Shown in pieces: positions 41,920 to 49,883 of a DNA stretch of 49,883 nucleotides (position 1 is its first letter; every line of letters begins with the position of its first letter). This DNA is from Deltaproteobacteria bacterium (GTDB taxonomy: Bacteria; Myxococcota_A; Polyangia; Haliangiales; Haliangiaceae): contig JAIOQA010000250.1 in assembly GCA_021413675.1 (NCBI GenBank), positions 1 to 49,883 on the forward strand, read 5' to 3'. The notes under the pieces are model-generated. The model worked only from the letters and a program-made list of their open reading frames with translations. It had not been told where the DNA came from and ran no database searches. A program made the translations under genes and the position numbers.

Positions 41920-43308
41920 ATGAGCGAGCCCGACGCCGCGGTGCGCGATCAGTTCGCGCGTCACGTGAACCCGACCTTCGCGAAGCTGCTCGGCGTGCTC
42001 GGCTACGGGCGGGTCTGGGTCCGCGCCGAGGGCGCGACGCTCGTCGACGATGCCGGCGTGCGCTACGTCGATCTGCTGGCCGGGTTCGGCTCGATGAACC
42101 TCGGCCACAGCCACCCCGAGCTGCTGCGCGCGCTCGCGGCGGCGCTCGCCGCATCGCCGGTCCACGTCTGCCACACCGGCGCGACCCCGCACGAGGCCGC
42201 GGTCGCCGCGCGCCTGGCCGCGGCCGCGGGGCCGCCGTTCGAGATCGCGATGATGTCGTCGACGGGCGCGGAGGCGGTCGAGGCCGCCATCAAGCTCGCG
42301 CGCGCCGCGACTCGCCGCGCGGGCGTGCTGTCGTGCGACGGCGGCTTTCACGGCCTGTCGCTGGGCACGCTCTCGATCATGGGCGCGACCCGGCTGCGCG
42401 CGCCGTTCGAGCCGCTGGTGCCCGGCACGCAGCGCATCCCGTTCGGCGACGTCGCCGCGCTCGCGAAGGCGCTCGCGAAGAAGAAGCACGCCGCGTTCGT
42501 CGTCGAGCCGATCCAGGCCGAGGCCGGCGTGGTGCTGCCGCCGCCGGGCTACCTCGCGGCCGCGCGCGAGCTCTGCACCGCCCACGGCACGCTGCTGGTG
42601 TTCGACGAGGTCCAGACCGGGATCGGCCGCACCGGCGCGCGCTTCGCGTTCCACGACGAGAAGATCACGCCCGATCTGCTCGTGCTCGCCAAGGCGCTCG
42701 GCGGCGGCGTGGTGCCGGTGGGCGCGACGCTGTGTTCGGCGGAGCTGCATCGCCGCGGCTACGGCAGCCTCGATCGCTTCGACGCGCACGGCTCGACCTT
42801 CGCCGGCAACCCGCTCGCGTGCGCGGCCGCGATCGCGACGCTCGATCTCGTCGATCGCGACGGCCTCGCCGCGCGCAGCCGCGAGCTGGGCGAGCGGTTG
42901 ATCGAACGACTCACCGCGCGCATCGGCGGACATCCGCTGGTCCGCGCGATCCGCGGCCGCGGCCTGCTCGTCGGCGTCGAGGTGGGCACGGGGTTGTCGT
43001 CAGCGGTGAGCGATGCCTCGGCGTGGCTCGCGGAGCACGCGCCGCGGCTCGGCCGGCTCGCGCCGCCGCCGTTCATCGGCCAGTGGTTCGCGGTGCGCAT
43101 GCTCGAGGCGGGCTACCTGTGCCAGCCCGCGGCGCACGCGTGGGATGTGCTCAAGCTCGAGCCGCCGCTCACGATCGAGGAGTCGGCGCTCGACGGCGCG
43201 GTCGACGCGCTGGCCAGGATCCTCGAGGACTACCGCAGCGCAGCGGCGGTGCTGCGCGACGTGGGCGCGCGCATGGCGTCGCGCGGGGTGAAGGGCTGGG
43301 CGTGGTGA
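41920..43308 (+). CDS. Class III PLP-dependent aminotransferase
   Basis: 462 residues. FEIAMMSSTGAEAVEAAIKLAR, CDGGFHGLSLGTLSIMG, FVVEPIQAEAGVVLPPPGYL, LVFDEVQTGIGRTG (PLP Asp) and VLAKALGGGVVPVGA with its Schiff-base Lys give a complete class III aminotransferase (acetylornithine/GABA/glutamate-semialdehyde type). Near its end it has LKLEPPLTIEES, usual for the family. Substrate is unknown; in a lipid cluster it could put an amine on a head group or a keto-acyl chain. The start ATG 41920 removes an Arg-rich extension. The stop overlaps the next gene as GTGA. Confidence 0.9.
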   Translation: MSEPDAAVRDQFARHVNPTFAKLLGVLGYGRVWVRAEGATLVDDAGVRYVDLLAGFGSMNLGHSHPELLRALAAALAASPVHVCHTGATPHEAAVAARLAAAAGPPFEIAMMSSTGAEAVEAAIKLARAATRRAGVLSCDGGFHGLSLGTLSIMGATRLRAPFEPLVPGTQRIPFGDVAALAKALAKKKHAAFVVEPIQAEAGVVLPPPGYLAAARELCTAHGTLLVFDEVQTGIGRTGARFAFHDEKITPDLLVLAKALGGGVVPVGATLCSAELHRRGYGSLDRFDAHGSTFAGNPLACAAAIATLDLVDRDGLAARSRELGERLIERLTARIGGHPLVRAIRGRGLLVGVEVGTGLSSAVSDASAWLAEHAPRLGRLAPPPFIGQWFAVRMLEAGYLCQPAAHAWDVLKLEPPLTIEESALDGAVDALARILEDYRSAAAVLRDVGARMASRGVKGWAW

Positions 43309-44339
43309 GGCTGCCGACGCTGCCCACGCTGCGCGACCTGCGCAAGGACGCGGGCTTCGCGCTCGGCGTGGCGCGCGCGCGCCCGTTCCAGCTGCTGCTG
43401 CAGGTCACCAATCGCTGCAACATGACCTGCGACTTCTGCGACTTCTGGCCGAACGGCGTGGCGCCTCGGCTCGAGCTGCAGGTCGACGATTTTCGCCGGC
43501 TCGAGGATCAGCTGGCGCAGCTCGGCACGATGTTCATCTCGGTCGAGGGCGGCGAGCCGCTGGTCCGCAAGGACATCGTCGAGATCCTGACCGTGCTGTC
43601 GCGTCGCCACGTGACCTGCCTGTACACGAATGGGTGGTTCGTGACGCCCGAGCTCGCGCGCGCGATCTTCGCCGCGGGCGTCACCCAGGTCGGCGTGTCG
43701 ATCGACTACGCCGATGCGGCGGCCCACGACCGTCGCCGCGGCCTCGAGGGCGCGGCGGCGCGAGCGTGGCGCGCGGTCGAGCTCCTGCGCGCGGCGGCGC
43801 CGTCGGGCGGCAAGCAGGTCCACGTCATGACCGTGCTGATGGATGACAACCGGCACGATCTCGAGCGCCTGTTGCAGCAGAGCGAGGCCGCGGGCGTCGG
43901 CCACTGGATCACGCTGGTGTCGGTCAGCGGCTATCGCCGCGGCGCCGGGGGCGCGATGCCGACCGCGGCCCAATCCGAGGAGCTGCTCGCGCTGCACCGG
44001 CGCTATCGCCACTTCCGCGTGTTCCGCGACTATCTCGCGGGCATCGACGCGTTCACCGCCGGCGACACCGCGTCGCTGCCGACCTGCCACGCCGGCGATC
44101 AATCGTTCAACATCGATCACGTCGGCGGGGTCGCGCCGTGCATCGAGCGCATCGACTGGGTCGCCGGCAACATCAAGGACGAGCCGCTCGACGCGATCCT
44201 CGGGCGGATGCGCGGCGATGCGCGGGTCGCCGCGTGCCAGCGCTGCTGGACGGTGTGCCGCGGGTTCGCGCAGGCGCTCGGCGAGCGCGGCACGCCGCGA
44301 GGCTGGATCGATCTGGTCGGCCGGATGCGATCGCGATAG
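43305..44339 (+). CDS. Radical SAM enzyme with SPASM-like C-terminus
   Basis: 344 residues. LLQVTNRCNMTCDFCDFW holds the CxxxCxxC cluster motif near residues 36-43; FISVEGGEPLVRKDIVEIL, LYTNGWFVT and VGVSIDYAD are further radical SAM core motifs. The C-terminal segment TCHAGDQSFNIDHVGGVAPCIERIDWVAGNI and CQRCWTVCRGF carries the Cys set of a SPASM-like or twitch auxiliary-cluster domain. Members modify peptides, sugars or lipids (HpnH type). The GTG start overlaps the aminotransferase stop (GTGA). Its job is unassigned. Confidence 0.85.
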   Translation: MRLPTLPTLRDLRKDAGFALGVARARPFQLLLQVTNRCNMTCDFCDFWPNGVAPRLELQVDDFRRLEDQLAQLGTMFISVEGGEPLVRKDIVEILTVLSRRHVTCLYTNGWFVTPELARAIFAAGVTQVGVSIDYADAAAHDRRRGLEGAAARAWRAVELLRAAAPSGGKQVHVMTVLMDDNRHDLERLLQQSEAAGVGHWITLVSVSGYRRGAGGAMPTAAQSEELLALHRRYRHFRVFRDYLAGIDAFTAGDTASLPTCHAGDQSFNIDHVGGVAPCIERIDWVAGNIKDEPLDAILGRMRGDARVAACQRCWTVCRGFAQALGERGTPRGWIDLVGRMRSR

Positions 44340-44348
44340 CGCGGTCGA

Positions 44349-45332
44349 TCACGCGGGCGCGAGCACGCGCAGCACGCGCAGCAGCGTGCGCGCCTGGGCG
44401 ATCAGACCGCGGAGCGCGCCGCGGCTGAAGCCGGTGTGGTGGTAGTCGTCGAGGATGTGGACGCGCACCCCGGGCGCGGCGGTCAGCAGGCGCGCGAGCG
44501 CGTGGGCCTGCTCGACCGGGACGTCGCCGTCGTCCTTGCCGTGGATGATGTCGACCGGACAGCGGACACGCGCGGCGTCGGCGGCGCAGTCGAGCTCGGC
44601 GGTGAGCTGCGTCGCGGTCGCGATCGCGGCCAGCACACGCCGCGACGCCTCATCTCCGAGCCCGACGCCATCGTCGAAGATCGATCGCAGCGGCGGTCGT
44701 AGCGCGGCGCGCACCTCGTTCGCGACCGCCTCGCAGGTGTCCGGTCGTGCGCGTGCGACGAACGCGCGCAGCGCATCGATGACCTCCGGCGGCCCGCCCA
44801 GCACGTTGATCGCGGTGATCGCGTGGGTGATCGGATCGCGCCGCGCGCGCACCACGCCGTCGACCGCGCCGGTGAGCCCGTAGGTCAGCGTCGGCGCGAG
44901 CTCGCCGTAGCCGCCGAAGACGACCAGCCGCGCGACCGCATCCGGCCGCGCCGCAGCCGCGTGGACCGCGAGCCGCGAGCCGAGCGAGATCGAGAAGATC
45001 GTCGCGGGCCGCGCGCACGCGTCGATCACCCGCACGAAGTCCCGGCACGCGCGCGCGCCCGGCACGAGCCGCACGTGATCGGGCAGGAACGGCGCGATGA
45101 CCTCGTGGCCGCTCGCGGCCAGCACCCGGCACAGGCGATCGAGCCGCGGGTCGTCGGGGCCGGCGAGGTGCAGGCCCGGCGCGATGACCAGGGGGGCATT
45201 CCGCGCGTCGCCGTAGTGCCGCACGCGGATGATCTCGTGTTCGCCCGCGATCGCGAGCTCGTGGATCGCGACGCGCGGCGCGCCGCCGGCCCACGGCCCG
45301 AGCCAGCGGGCGAGCACCAGCATCGCCTTCAC
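44349..45332 (-). CDS. Alpha/beta hydrolase
   Basis: 327 residues. LVIAPGLHLAGPDDPRLDRL is the oxyanion-side strand/loop; IFSISLGSRLAVHAAAARP is the nucleophile elbow, S-x-S-L-G in place of the usual G-x-S-x-G; VDIIHGKDDGDVPVEQAHALA gives the acid Asp; DDYHHTGF gives the His. It follows the FabG-like gene 3 bases after that gene's stop. Could act as acyl-thioesterase, lipase or acyltransferase for an acyl chain made by this cluster. The 9 bases to the convergent radical SAM gene leave no room for a terminator. Confidence 0.8.
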   Translation of the reverse strand: MKAMLVLARWLGPWAGGAPRVAIHELAIAGEHEIIRVRHYGDARNAPLVIAPGLHLAGPDDPRLDRLCRVLAASGHEVIAPFLPDHVRLVPGARACRDFVRVIDACARPATIFSISLGSRLAVHAAAARPDAVARLVVFGGYGELAPTLTYGLTGAVDGVVRARRDPITHAITAINVLGGPPEVIDALRAFVARARPDTCEAVANEVRAALRPPLRSIFDDGVGLGDEASRRVLAAIATATQLTAELDCAADAARVRCPVDIIHGKDDGDVPVEQAHALARLLTAAPGVRVHILDDYHHTGFSRGALRGLIAQARTLLRVLRVLAPA

Positions 45333-45335
45333 ACG

Positions 45336-46073
45336 CTACACGCCGCCGTCGAGCACGATGGTCGCGCCGTTCATGTAGCTGTTGCGCGCCGAGGCCATGA
45401 ACGCGATCACGCCCGCGGCCTCGTCGAGCCGGCCGACCCGGCGCATCGCGCAGTGGCGCAGGTACTCCTCCTTGCGCGCCGGCGGCAGGTGATCGCTCAC
45501 GCCCTCGTCGAGGATGCCGGGCGCGAGGCAGTTGACCGTGATGCCGTAGCGCCCGACCTCCTTGGCCAGCGACTCGGTGAAGCCCTTGAGCGCGGCCTTC
45601 GCGGTCGCGTAGTGGACCGGCGCCTCGAGCATCTTCACGCCGGCCAGCGAGCTCACGTTCAGGACGCGACCGTAGCGCTGCTTGACCATCGTGCGCAGCA
45701 CCGCCTGGGTCGCGAGGAACGCGCCCTTCACGTGGGTGTCGAGCATCCGGTCCCAGTCCTCTTCTTCCATGAGCGCGAGCGGCACGACCTGGCCGTGGCC
45801 CGCGTTGTTGACCAGGATGTCGATGGCGCCGGTCGCGGTCACGACCTCGGCGGTCATCGCGCGCAGGCCCGCGCGATCGAGCACCGAGACCCGGTGCGCC
45901 CACGCGCGTCGACCGAGCGCCTGGATCGCCGCGACGGTCTCGGCCGCGGCCGCGTCATCGCGCAGGTAGTTGAACGCGACGTCGGCGCCCTCGGTCGCGA
46001 GCGCGACGCAGATCGCGCGCCCGAGCCCGCGCGAGCCGCCGGTGACGATCGCGGTGCGTCCGTCGAGCAGCAC
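45336..46073 (-). CDS. FabG-like short-chain dehydrogenase/reductase (3-oxoacyl-ACP reductase type)
   Basis: 245 residues. TAIVTGGSRGLGRAIC is the NADP-binding TGxxxGxG motif; NNAGHG, the catalytic Ser in LNVSSLAGVKML, and YATAK (YxxxK) complete the SDR triad; TVNCLAPGI and MNGATIVLDGGV end the fold. Length and motifs match FabG. With the KS and FabZ-like genes encoded divergently it should reduce 3-oxoacyl-ACP to 3-hydroxyacyl-ACP in a dedicated chain-building cycle. GTG start 46073 shares its first base with the upstream stop (TAGTG). Confidence 0.92.
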   Translation of the reverse strand: MLLDGRTAIVTGGSRGLGRAICVALATEGADVAFNYLRDDAAAAETVAAIQALGRRAWAHRVSVLDRAGLRAMTAEVVTATGAIDILVNNAGHGQVVPLALMEEEDWDRMLDTHVKGAFLATQAVLRTMVKQRYGRVLNVSSLAGVKMLEAPVHYATAKAALKGFTESLAKEVGRYGITVNCLAPGILDEGVSDHLPPARKEEYLRHCAMRRVGRLDEAAGVIAFMASARNSYMNGATIVLDGGV

Positions 46074-47743
46074 TAGCTCACCACGGGCAGGCGGACCCGC
46101 TCGCTCGCGCCCTTCGCGGCGCCGCGGTGGAACATGTTGAAGCCGCACGCCGGCATGATCCGCCCGTCGGTCTGCGGGTAGTGATGGCAGCACTTGCGCA
46201 GCCGCTCGAGATCGAAGTCGTGGCGATCCATGTAGTGGTGCAGGAAGATCGACTTGGACTGGCGCTCGCTGGCGCGGATCGCATCCTTCGCGCTCAGCGG
46301 CCGCGGCGGGAACATCTCGTCGAGCGAGCGGCGCAGCGCGGCCAGGATCTCGGGGCCGCGCTCGATCTCGTCCTGGCGCGCGAAGACGTCGTGCACCAGC
46401 TCGTGCAGCGCATCCTCGACCTCGGCGGTCGCGGGCAGGGTCGCCGACGAGCGCAGGAGCGTCGTGTACTTCTCGAAGTCGACGAAGCGCGCGAACGGCA
46501 GGCACGAGCCATCGTTCAGGCGCAGCAGATAGGTCAGCGACACGCACTGCGGGTGCGAGCACGGCAGCGGGAAGAAGTCCTGGTAGCGCAGGGCGCCGCC
46601 CGACTGCTCGTCCATGCAGCGGATGACGCCGGGGATCGTGATCCGGTCCATCGGATCGTGCGTGAACACGCCGCCGCCCTGGCCGGTGAACGCCACCGGC
46701 TGGAAGTTGAGCGACAGGATGTGCGGCTCCTTCACCAGCAGCTCGACCGCCTGGCCGATCTGGTGATCGTTCACGCCCTTGGCCGCGACGAAGATGAGCT
46801 GGGTCGGGATATCGAGCTCGCGCAGCGCCGCGAGCGCCGCGGCCTTGTCCTCGGTCAGGTCCTTGCCGCGGATGATCTGGTGCACGTCCGACGAGAAGCC
46901 GTCGAGCTGCAGCCCGACGTAGGCGCCGGTGGCCTTGAGCGCGGTGGCGAACGCGCGATCACGGCCGAGCCGCAGGCCATTGGTGATCACCACGACGCGA
47001 CCGATCTCCGGACGACTCGCGATGCGGACGAGCTCCAGCACCTGCGGGTGGCTGGTCGGCTCGCCGCCCGACAGCGCGACCGACTCGCACTGGCCCTCGG
47101 CGGCGATCAGGCCGTCGATCATCCGCGCGAAGACCTCGGGCGCGAGGTGCGTCGAGTACTGGTTGTCGACGATGCAGACCGGGCACTCGAGGTTGCAGTG
47201 ATCGGTGATCTCGATGATCGGCAGACACGTGTGCTGCTCGTGATCGCCGCAGGTGCCGCAGTCGGTCGGGCAGCCGTGCTTGACCTCGCCGCGGAACTCG
47301 AGCGGCTCGGTGCCGGCGCGGGCGAACGCGTAGGCGCGCGCGTAGTAATTCGCGTCCTCGGAGACCAGCGCCTCGGACGGACCGCACTTGCGGCAGTCCT
47401 TGAGGAAGTAGACCCGGCCGGCGCGCATCACGACCTTGGCCTCGACCAGCGCGAGGCAGCCCGGGCAGGTCGAGGTGGTGTGCTTGAACAGGTGATCGCC
47501 AGGCTGGTCGGCGGCGACGGTGCCGCGCGCGACGAACGCCTTGACGTAGGCCTCGGCGTCGTCGTGGGCGCGGGTCTCGCGCGGTCCGCAGCCCGGACAG
47601 AGCAGCAGGTGGAAGACCGCGCCGTCGCGGAGCACGACCCGGGCCTCGTGGCGCGCGCCGCAGCCGTCGCACGCGACATACTCGTGCGCGAGGAACGTGT
47701 GCGGACGATCGGGCCGCGCCGGTGAGCAGGACGTGCACTCCAT
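46073..47743 (-). CDS. Radical SAM enzyme, archaeal tetraether synthase (Tes/GDGT-MAS, MJ0619)-like
   Basis: 556 residues. The N-terminus has Cys pairs at 25/28, 49/52, 93/96 and 117/120, a layout seen in the MJ0619/Tes family (CPGCLALVEAKVVMRAGRVYF then CRKCG). HGCPTDCGTC (158-165) leads into the radical SAM motif HCNLECPVC with cluster Cys at 183, 187 and 190. Near the C-terminus KCCHHYPQTDGRIMPACGFNMFHR resembles the family's CC-x-H...DGR-x-P-x-C-x-x-N motif. Family members join lipid chains through C-C bonds or methylate pterins. GGGAGGAA before ATG 47743 is a strong ribosome site. Likely first gene of the SDR-hydrolase operon. Confidence 0.82.
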   Translation of the reverse strand: MECTSCSPARPDRPHTFLAHEYVACDGCGARHEARVVLRDGAVFHLLLCPGCGPRETRAHDDAEAYVKAFVARGTVAADQPGDHLFKHTTSTCPGCLALVEAKVVMRAGRVYFLKDCRKCGPSEALVSEDANYYARAYAFARAGTEPLEFRGEVKHGCPTDCGTCGDHEQHTCLPIIEITDHCNLECPVCIVDNQYSTHLAPEVFARMIDGLIAAEGQCESVALSGGEPTSHPQVLELVRIASRPEIGRVVVITNGLRLGRDRAFATALKATGAYVGLQLDGFSSDVHQIIRGKDLTEDKAAALAALRELDIPTQLIFVAAKGVNDHQIGQAVELLVKEPHILSLNFQPVAFTGQGGGVFTHDPMDRITIPGVIRCMDEQSGGALRYQDFFPLPCSHPQCVSLTYLLRLNDGSCLPFARFVDFEKYTTLLRSSATLPATAEVEDALHELVHDVFARQDEIERGPEILAALRRSLDEMFPPRPLSAKDAIRASERQSKSIFLHHYMDRHDFDLERLRKCCHHYPQTDGRIMPACGFNMFHRGAAKGASERVRLPVVS

Positions 47744-47821
47744 GGTTCCTCCCGGCGCCGGGCGCCGCGTCGGTTGTAGCCCCGGGGCCGCGCGCCGCGC
47801 AATCGCGCCGCGAGCCGGTGT

Positions 47822-48301
47822 ATGGTGCCGCGGATGCGCTACGTGCTGCTCGATCGCATCACCGCGCTGTCGCCGCCCGAGGTCGCGCACGGCGTGAAGT
47901 GCGTGTCGCTGAGCGACGACGTGTTCGAGGCGCACTTCCCGGGGCACCCGGTGATGCCGGGCGCGCTGGTGATCGAGTCGATGGCGCAGCTCGGCGGCGT
48001 CTTGCTCGAGGCCACGATGCGGCTGCGCGAGCGCCACGATCTGCATGCGCTGCTCACGATGATCGATCGCGCCAAGTTCCGGCGCGTGGTCCGGCCCGGT
48101 GACCGCCTCGAGCTCGAGACCCGCGTGCTGGTCGCGACCGAGGACGGCGGGCGGATCAAGGCGTGGGCGCGGCTCGAGGGTGAGCTGGCGGCCGAGGCCG
48201 AGCTCGGCTTCGCGTTCGCGACGGTCACCAACCCGGTGCTGCTCGCGCGTCGACGCGAGCACCTCGCGATCTGGCTGCACGGAAGTCTCCAGGACGAGTG
48301 A
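47822..48301 (+). CDS. FabZ/FabA-like 3-hydroxyacyl-ACP dehydratase
   Basis: 159 residues. HFPGHPVMPGALVIESMAQ around 38-56 is the hotdog-fold active-site segment, with the catalytic His and the downstream Glu. FRRVVRPGDRLELETRVL is the conserved second strand. It dehydrates 3-hydroxyacyl-ACP to the enoyl form in fatty-acyl synthesis. ATG 47822 and ATG 47834 are both possible starts. Divergent from the Tes-like gene; its stop overlaps the ketosynthase start as GTGA. Confidence 0.9.
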   Translation: MVPRMRYVLLDRITALSPPEVAHGVKCVSLSDDVFEAHFPGHPVMPGALVIESMAQLGGVLLEATMRLRERHDLHALLTMIDRAKFRRVVRPGDRLELETRVLVATEDGGRIKAWARLEGELAAEAELGFAFATVTNPVLLARRREHLAIWLHGSLQDE

Positions 48302-49527
48302 GCGAGATGCGGCGGGTGGTGATCAAGGGCGTGGGGGTGTGGTCGCCGCTCGGGTCGACCTGGCCGGCGACGACGGCGGCGCTCGCGCGCGGCGCGACCG
48401 CGGTGGCGCCGGTGACGGCGTGGGACGCGACGGGGTTTCCGTGTCGGGTCGCGGCGGGGATCGCGATCGACGGCGCGCACGAAGATCGCCGGCGACCGCT
48501 CGCGCACGCGGCGGCGCGCGAGGCGTGGACCGCGGCGGGTTTCGAGGATGGGTGCGGCGGCGCGCGGATCGGCGTGTTCATCGGCGCCGAGTCGGGGCGC
48601 GCGAGCTTCCGCACGGTGCTCGAGCTGGCGCGCGCGGCCGGCGGTGGCGCGACCTTCGATGCCGCGGCGTTCGCGGTGCGCGCGAGAGAGTTCGCTTCGC
48701 GGGTCGACGCGGCGGTGATCTCGCCGGCGGCGATCGCGTCCGGGCTCGCGACGATGGTGAACGCGACCGGGCCGGTGACCACGGTGTCGCTCGCGTGCGC
48801 GTCGGGCGCGGCAGCGGTGATCGAGGCGGTGCGCGCGATCCGGGCCGGCGCGTGCGACGTCGCGCTCGCGGGCGGCGTGGGCGCCGATGTCGAGCCGCTG
48901 ATGCTGGCGGGCTTCGGGCTGCTGGGCGCGCTCAGCGGCGCGGGCGAGTCGTGCCCGTTCGACCGGCGCCGCGACGGCTTCGTCGTGGGCGAGGGCGCGG
49001 CGATGCTGGCGCTCGCGGCGAGCGACGTGCGCGGCGGCGCGGCGCCGCGGTGCGAGATCGCCGGCGTGGGCCGCAGCCTCGACGGATACCGCCTGACCGC
49101 GCCCGAGCCCGAGGGCGATGGCGCGGCGCGCGCGATCGCGGCGGCGATGGCGGACGCTGGTGAGATCGCGATCGATTGCGTGCAGGCGCATGGCACGTCG
49201 ACGCCGCTCAACGATCCGGCGGAGATCACGGCGCTGCGGCGCGCGCTCGGCGACGGCTTCGCGCGCGCGCATGTCACCGCCGTCAAGGGCGCGGTCGGGC
49301 ACTGGATCGCCGGCGCCGGCGCGATCGGCGTGGCGTGCGCGGTCGATGCGATCGAGCGCGGGCGGGTCTTTCCGACCGCAGGGCTCCGCGCGGTCGACGC
49401 GAGCTGCGCCGCGAATCACGTGATCGGGGAGACGATCGCGATCGACGTGCGGACCGCGCTGGTGAACGCATTCGCGTTCGGCGGCGCGAACGCGAGCCTG
49501 GTGCTGCGCCGCTGGGAGTCCGCGTGA
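48298..49527 (+). CDS. FabF-like ketosynthase (3-oxoacyl-ACP synthase II type)
   Basis: 409 residues. VSLACASGAAAVIEAVRAI carries the active-site Cys; VQAHGTSTPLNDPAEITAL and KGAVGHWIAGAGAIGVA give the two His. All three residues of the KS triad are present, so it should be a functional decarboxylating condensing enzyme. AFAFGGANASLVLRRW at the end is usual for FabF. GTG 48298 overlaps the FabZ stop; ATG 48307 is an alternative. It is coupled to a second KS-like gene, a pairing seen in type II polyketide, aryl polyene and related systems. Confidence 0.93.
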   Translation: MSEMRRVVIKGVGVWSPLGSTWPATTAALARGATAVAPVTAWDATGFPCRVAAGIAIDGAHEDRRRPLAHAAAREAWTAAGFEDGCGGARIGVFIGAESGRASFRTVLELARAAGGGATFDAAAFAVRAREFASRVDAAVISPAAIASGLATMVNATGPVTTVSLACASGAAAVIEAVRAIRAGACDVALAGGVGADVEPLMLAGFGLLGALSGAGESCPFDRRRDGFVVGEGAAMLALAASDVRGGAAPRCEIAGVGRSLDGYRLTAPEPEGDGAARAIAAAMADAGEIAIDCVQAHGTSTPLNDPAEITALRRALGDGFARAHVTAVKGAVGHWIAGAGAIGVACAVDAIERGRVFPTAGLRAVDASCAANHVIGETIAIDVRTALVNAFAFGGANASLVLRRWESA

Positions 49528-49883
49528 AGGTGATCGCGGCCGCAGGCGTGTCGCCGCTGGGGCGGGGGTGGCATCTCGCCAGCGCCGCGGCGACGCCATC
49601 GATGGAGACACCACTGGCGGCGACGCATCCCGGGATCGCGGCGCTCGCGTGTGATGATCGCGCGATCGGCGACGCGGTGCCGGTGCGGGCGCGCAAGACG
49701 ATGTCGCGCGGCGCGCTGCTCGCGGCGACCACGATGGCGGACCTGACCCGCGCGCTGCCGGCGGGCGCGCTGCGCGACGCGGGTTGCTTCGTCGGCGTGG
49801 GCGCGTCGGCAGGCGCGATGAACGATCTGCACGCCATGCTCGGCGCGGCGATCGTCGACGGTGAGTGGTCGCTCGCGCGCTTC
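49524..49883 (+). CDS. Second ketosynthase-like protein, 3' end outside window
   Basis: Only the first 120 residues are visible. KVIAAAGVSPLGRG and RARKTMSRGALLAATTMADLTRALPAGALRDAGCFVGVGASAG match the N-terminal part of beta-ketoacyl synthases. The catalytic residues lie beyond the edge, so it may be active or a chain-length-factor-like partner. The GTG start overlaps the stop of the first ketosynthase (GTGA). Confidence 0.75.
   Translation, partial: MKVIAAAGVSPLGRGWHLASAAATPSMETPLAATHPGIAALACDDRAIGDAVPVRARKTMSRGALLAATTMADLTRALPAGALRDAGCFVGVGASAGAMNDLHAMLGAAIVDGEWSLARF

Noticed and set aside
46127..47725. 532-codon plus-strand open frame opposite the Tes-like gene
   Set aside because: The minus-strand frame has Cys motifs, a ribosome site and coupled neighbours; the plus-strand translation has no domain pattern.
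1..49883. CRISPR arrays, insertion sequences, transposase or integrase genes
   Set aside because: No regularly spaced direct repeats, no IS-like terminal inverted repeats around a transposase, and no recombinase motifs were seen on either strand.

Overview
The window is high-GC bacterial DNA, most likely from a myxobacterium (Myxococcota). Supporting this are an AgmX/PglI-C-type outer-membrane lipoprotein, lipoproteins with Asp/Ala/Pro-rich linkers behind the lipobox, very large NRPS and PKS genes, and many ATGA/GTGA/TGATG gene overlaps. The placement is inference; no rRNA or other phylogenetic marker is present.

Region A (1-30909, all +) is the greater part of a hybrid NRPS/PKS gene cluster that continues beyond the left edge. 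In order: the C-terminal part of an NRPS ending C-A-PCP-TE; an Sfp-type phosphopantetheinyl transferase; an MFS exporter; a spermidine-synthase-like methyltransferase; a class I methyltransferase; a type II thioesterase; a kynurenine 3-monooxygenase-like FAD enzyme; a HemN/HemW-like radical SAM enzyme; a B12-type radical SAM enzyme resembling the PhpK family; an NRPS with a half-condensation domain followed by A-PCP-C-PCP; a free-standing condensation domain; a free-standing PCP; another methyltransferase; a one-polypeptide A-PCP-KS-AT-ACP-aminotransferase megasynthase; and a three-gene efflux system (MacB/FtsX-type permease, HlyD-type adaptor, ATPase). The set predicts a peptide with a polyketide-extended, beta-aminated amino acid, an oxidised and methylated (possibly kynurenine-derived) unit, and radical-SAM tailoring. 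I do not recognise the product.

Region B (30910-32342) looks like a junction. It holds a DUF1016/YhcG-type nuclease without its usual N-terminal domain, an AT-richer stretch with three TCTAGA hexamers, a 28-base tRNA/tmRNA-like 3' end (T-arm plus acceptor strand), and a strong terminator-like hairpin directly after it. This may be an attachment-site remnant of an integrated island.

Region C (32343-38714) holds two myxobacterial-type lipoproteins on the minus strand, four small unrecognised soluble proteins on the plus strand, a small lipoprotein, and a 59-codon gene on the minus strand encoding a RiPP precursor-like peptide (lanthipeptide-type leader, GG site, three-Cys core).

Region D (38920-49883) looks like a lipid or fatty-acyl gene cluster. 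A minus operon encodes a YbhN-type membrane protein, a 59-aa protein, a zinc-dependent phospholipase C-like protein and an FAD oxidoreductase. Divergent from it are a class III aminotransferase and a SPASM-like radical SAM enzyme. A second minus operon encodes a tetraether-synthase (Tes/GDGT-MAS, MJ0619-like) radical SAM enzyme, a FabG-like reductase and an alpha/beta hydrolase. Divergent from that are a FabZ-like dehydratase, a complete ketosynthase and the start of a second ketosynthase-like gene cut by the right edge. A Tes-like enzyme beside dedicated FabZ/FabG/KS genes suggests an unusual, possibly cross-linked or membrane-spanning, lipid.
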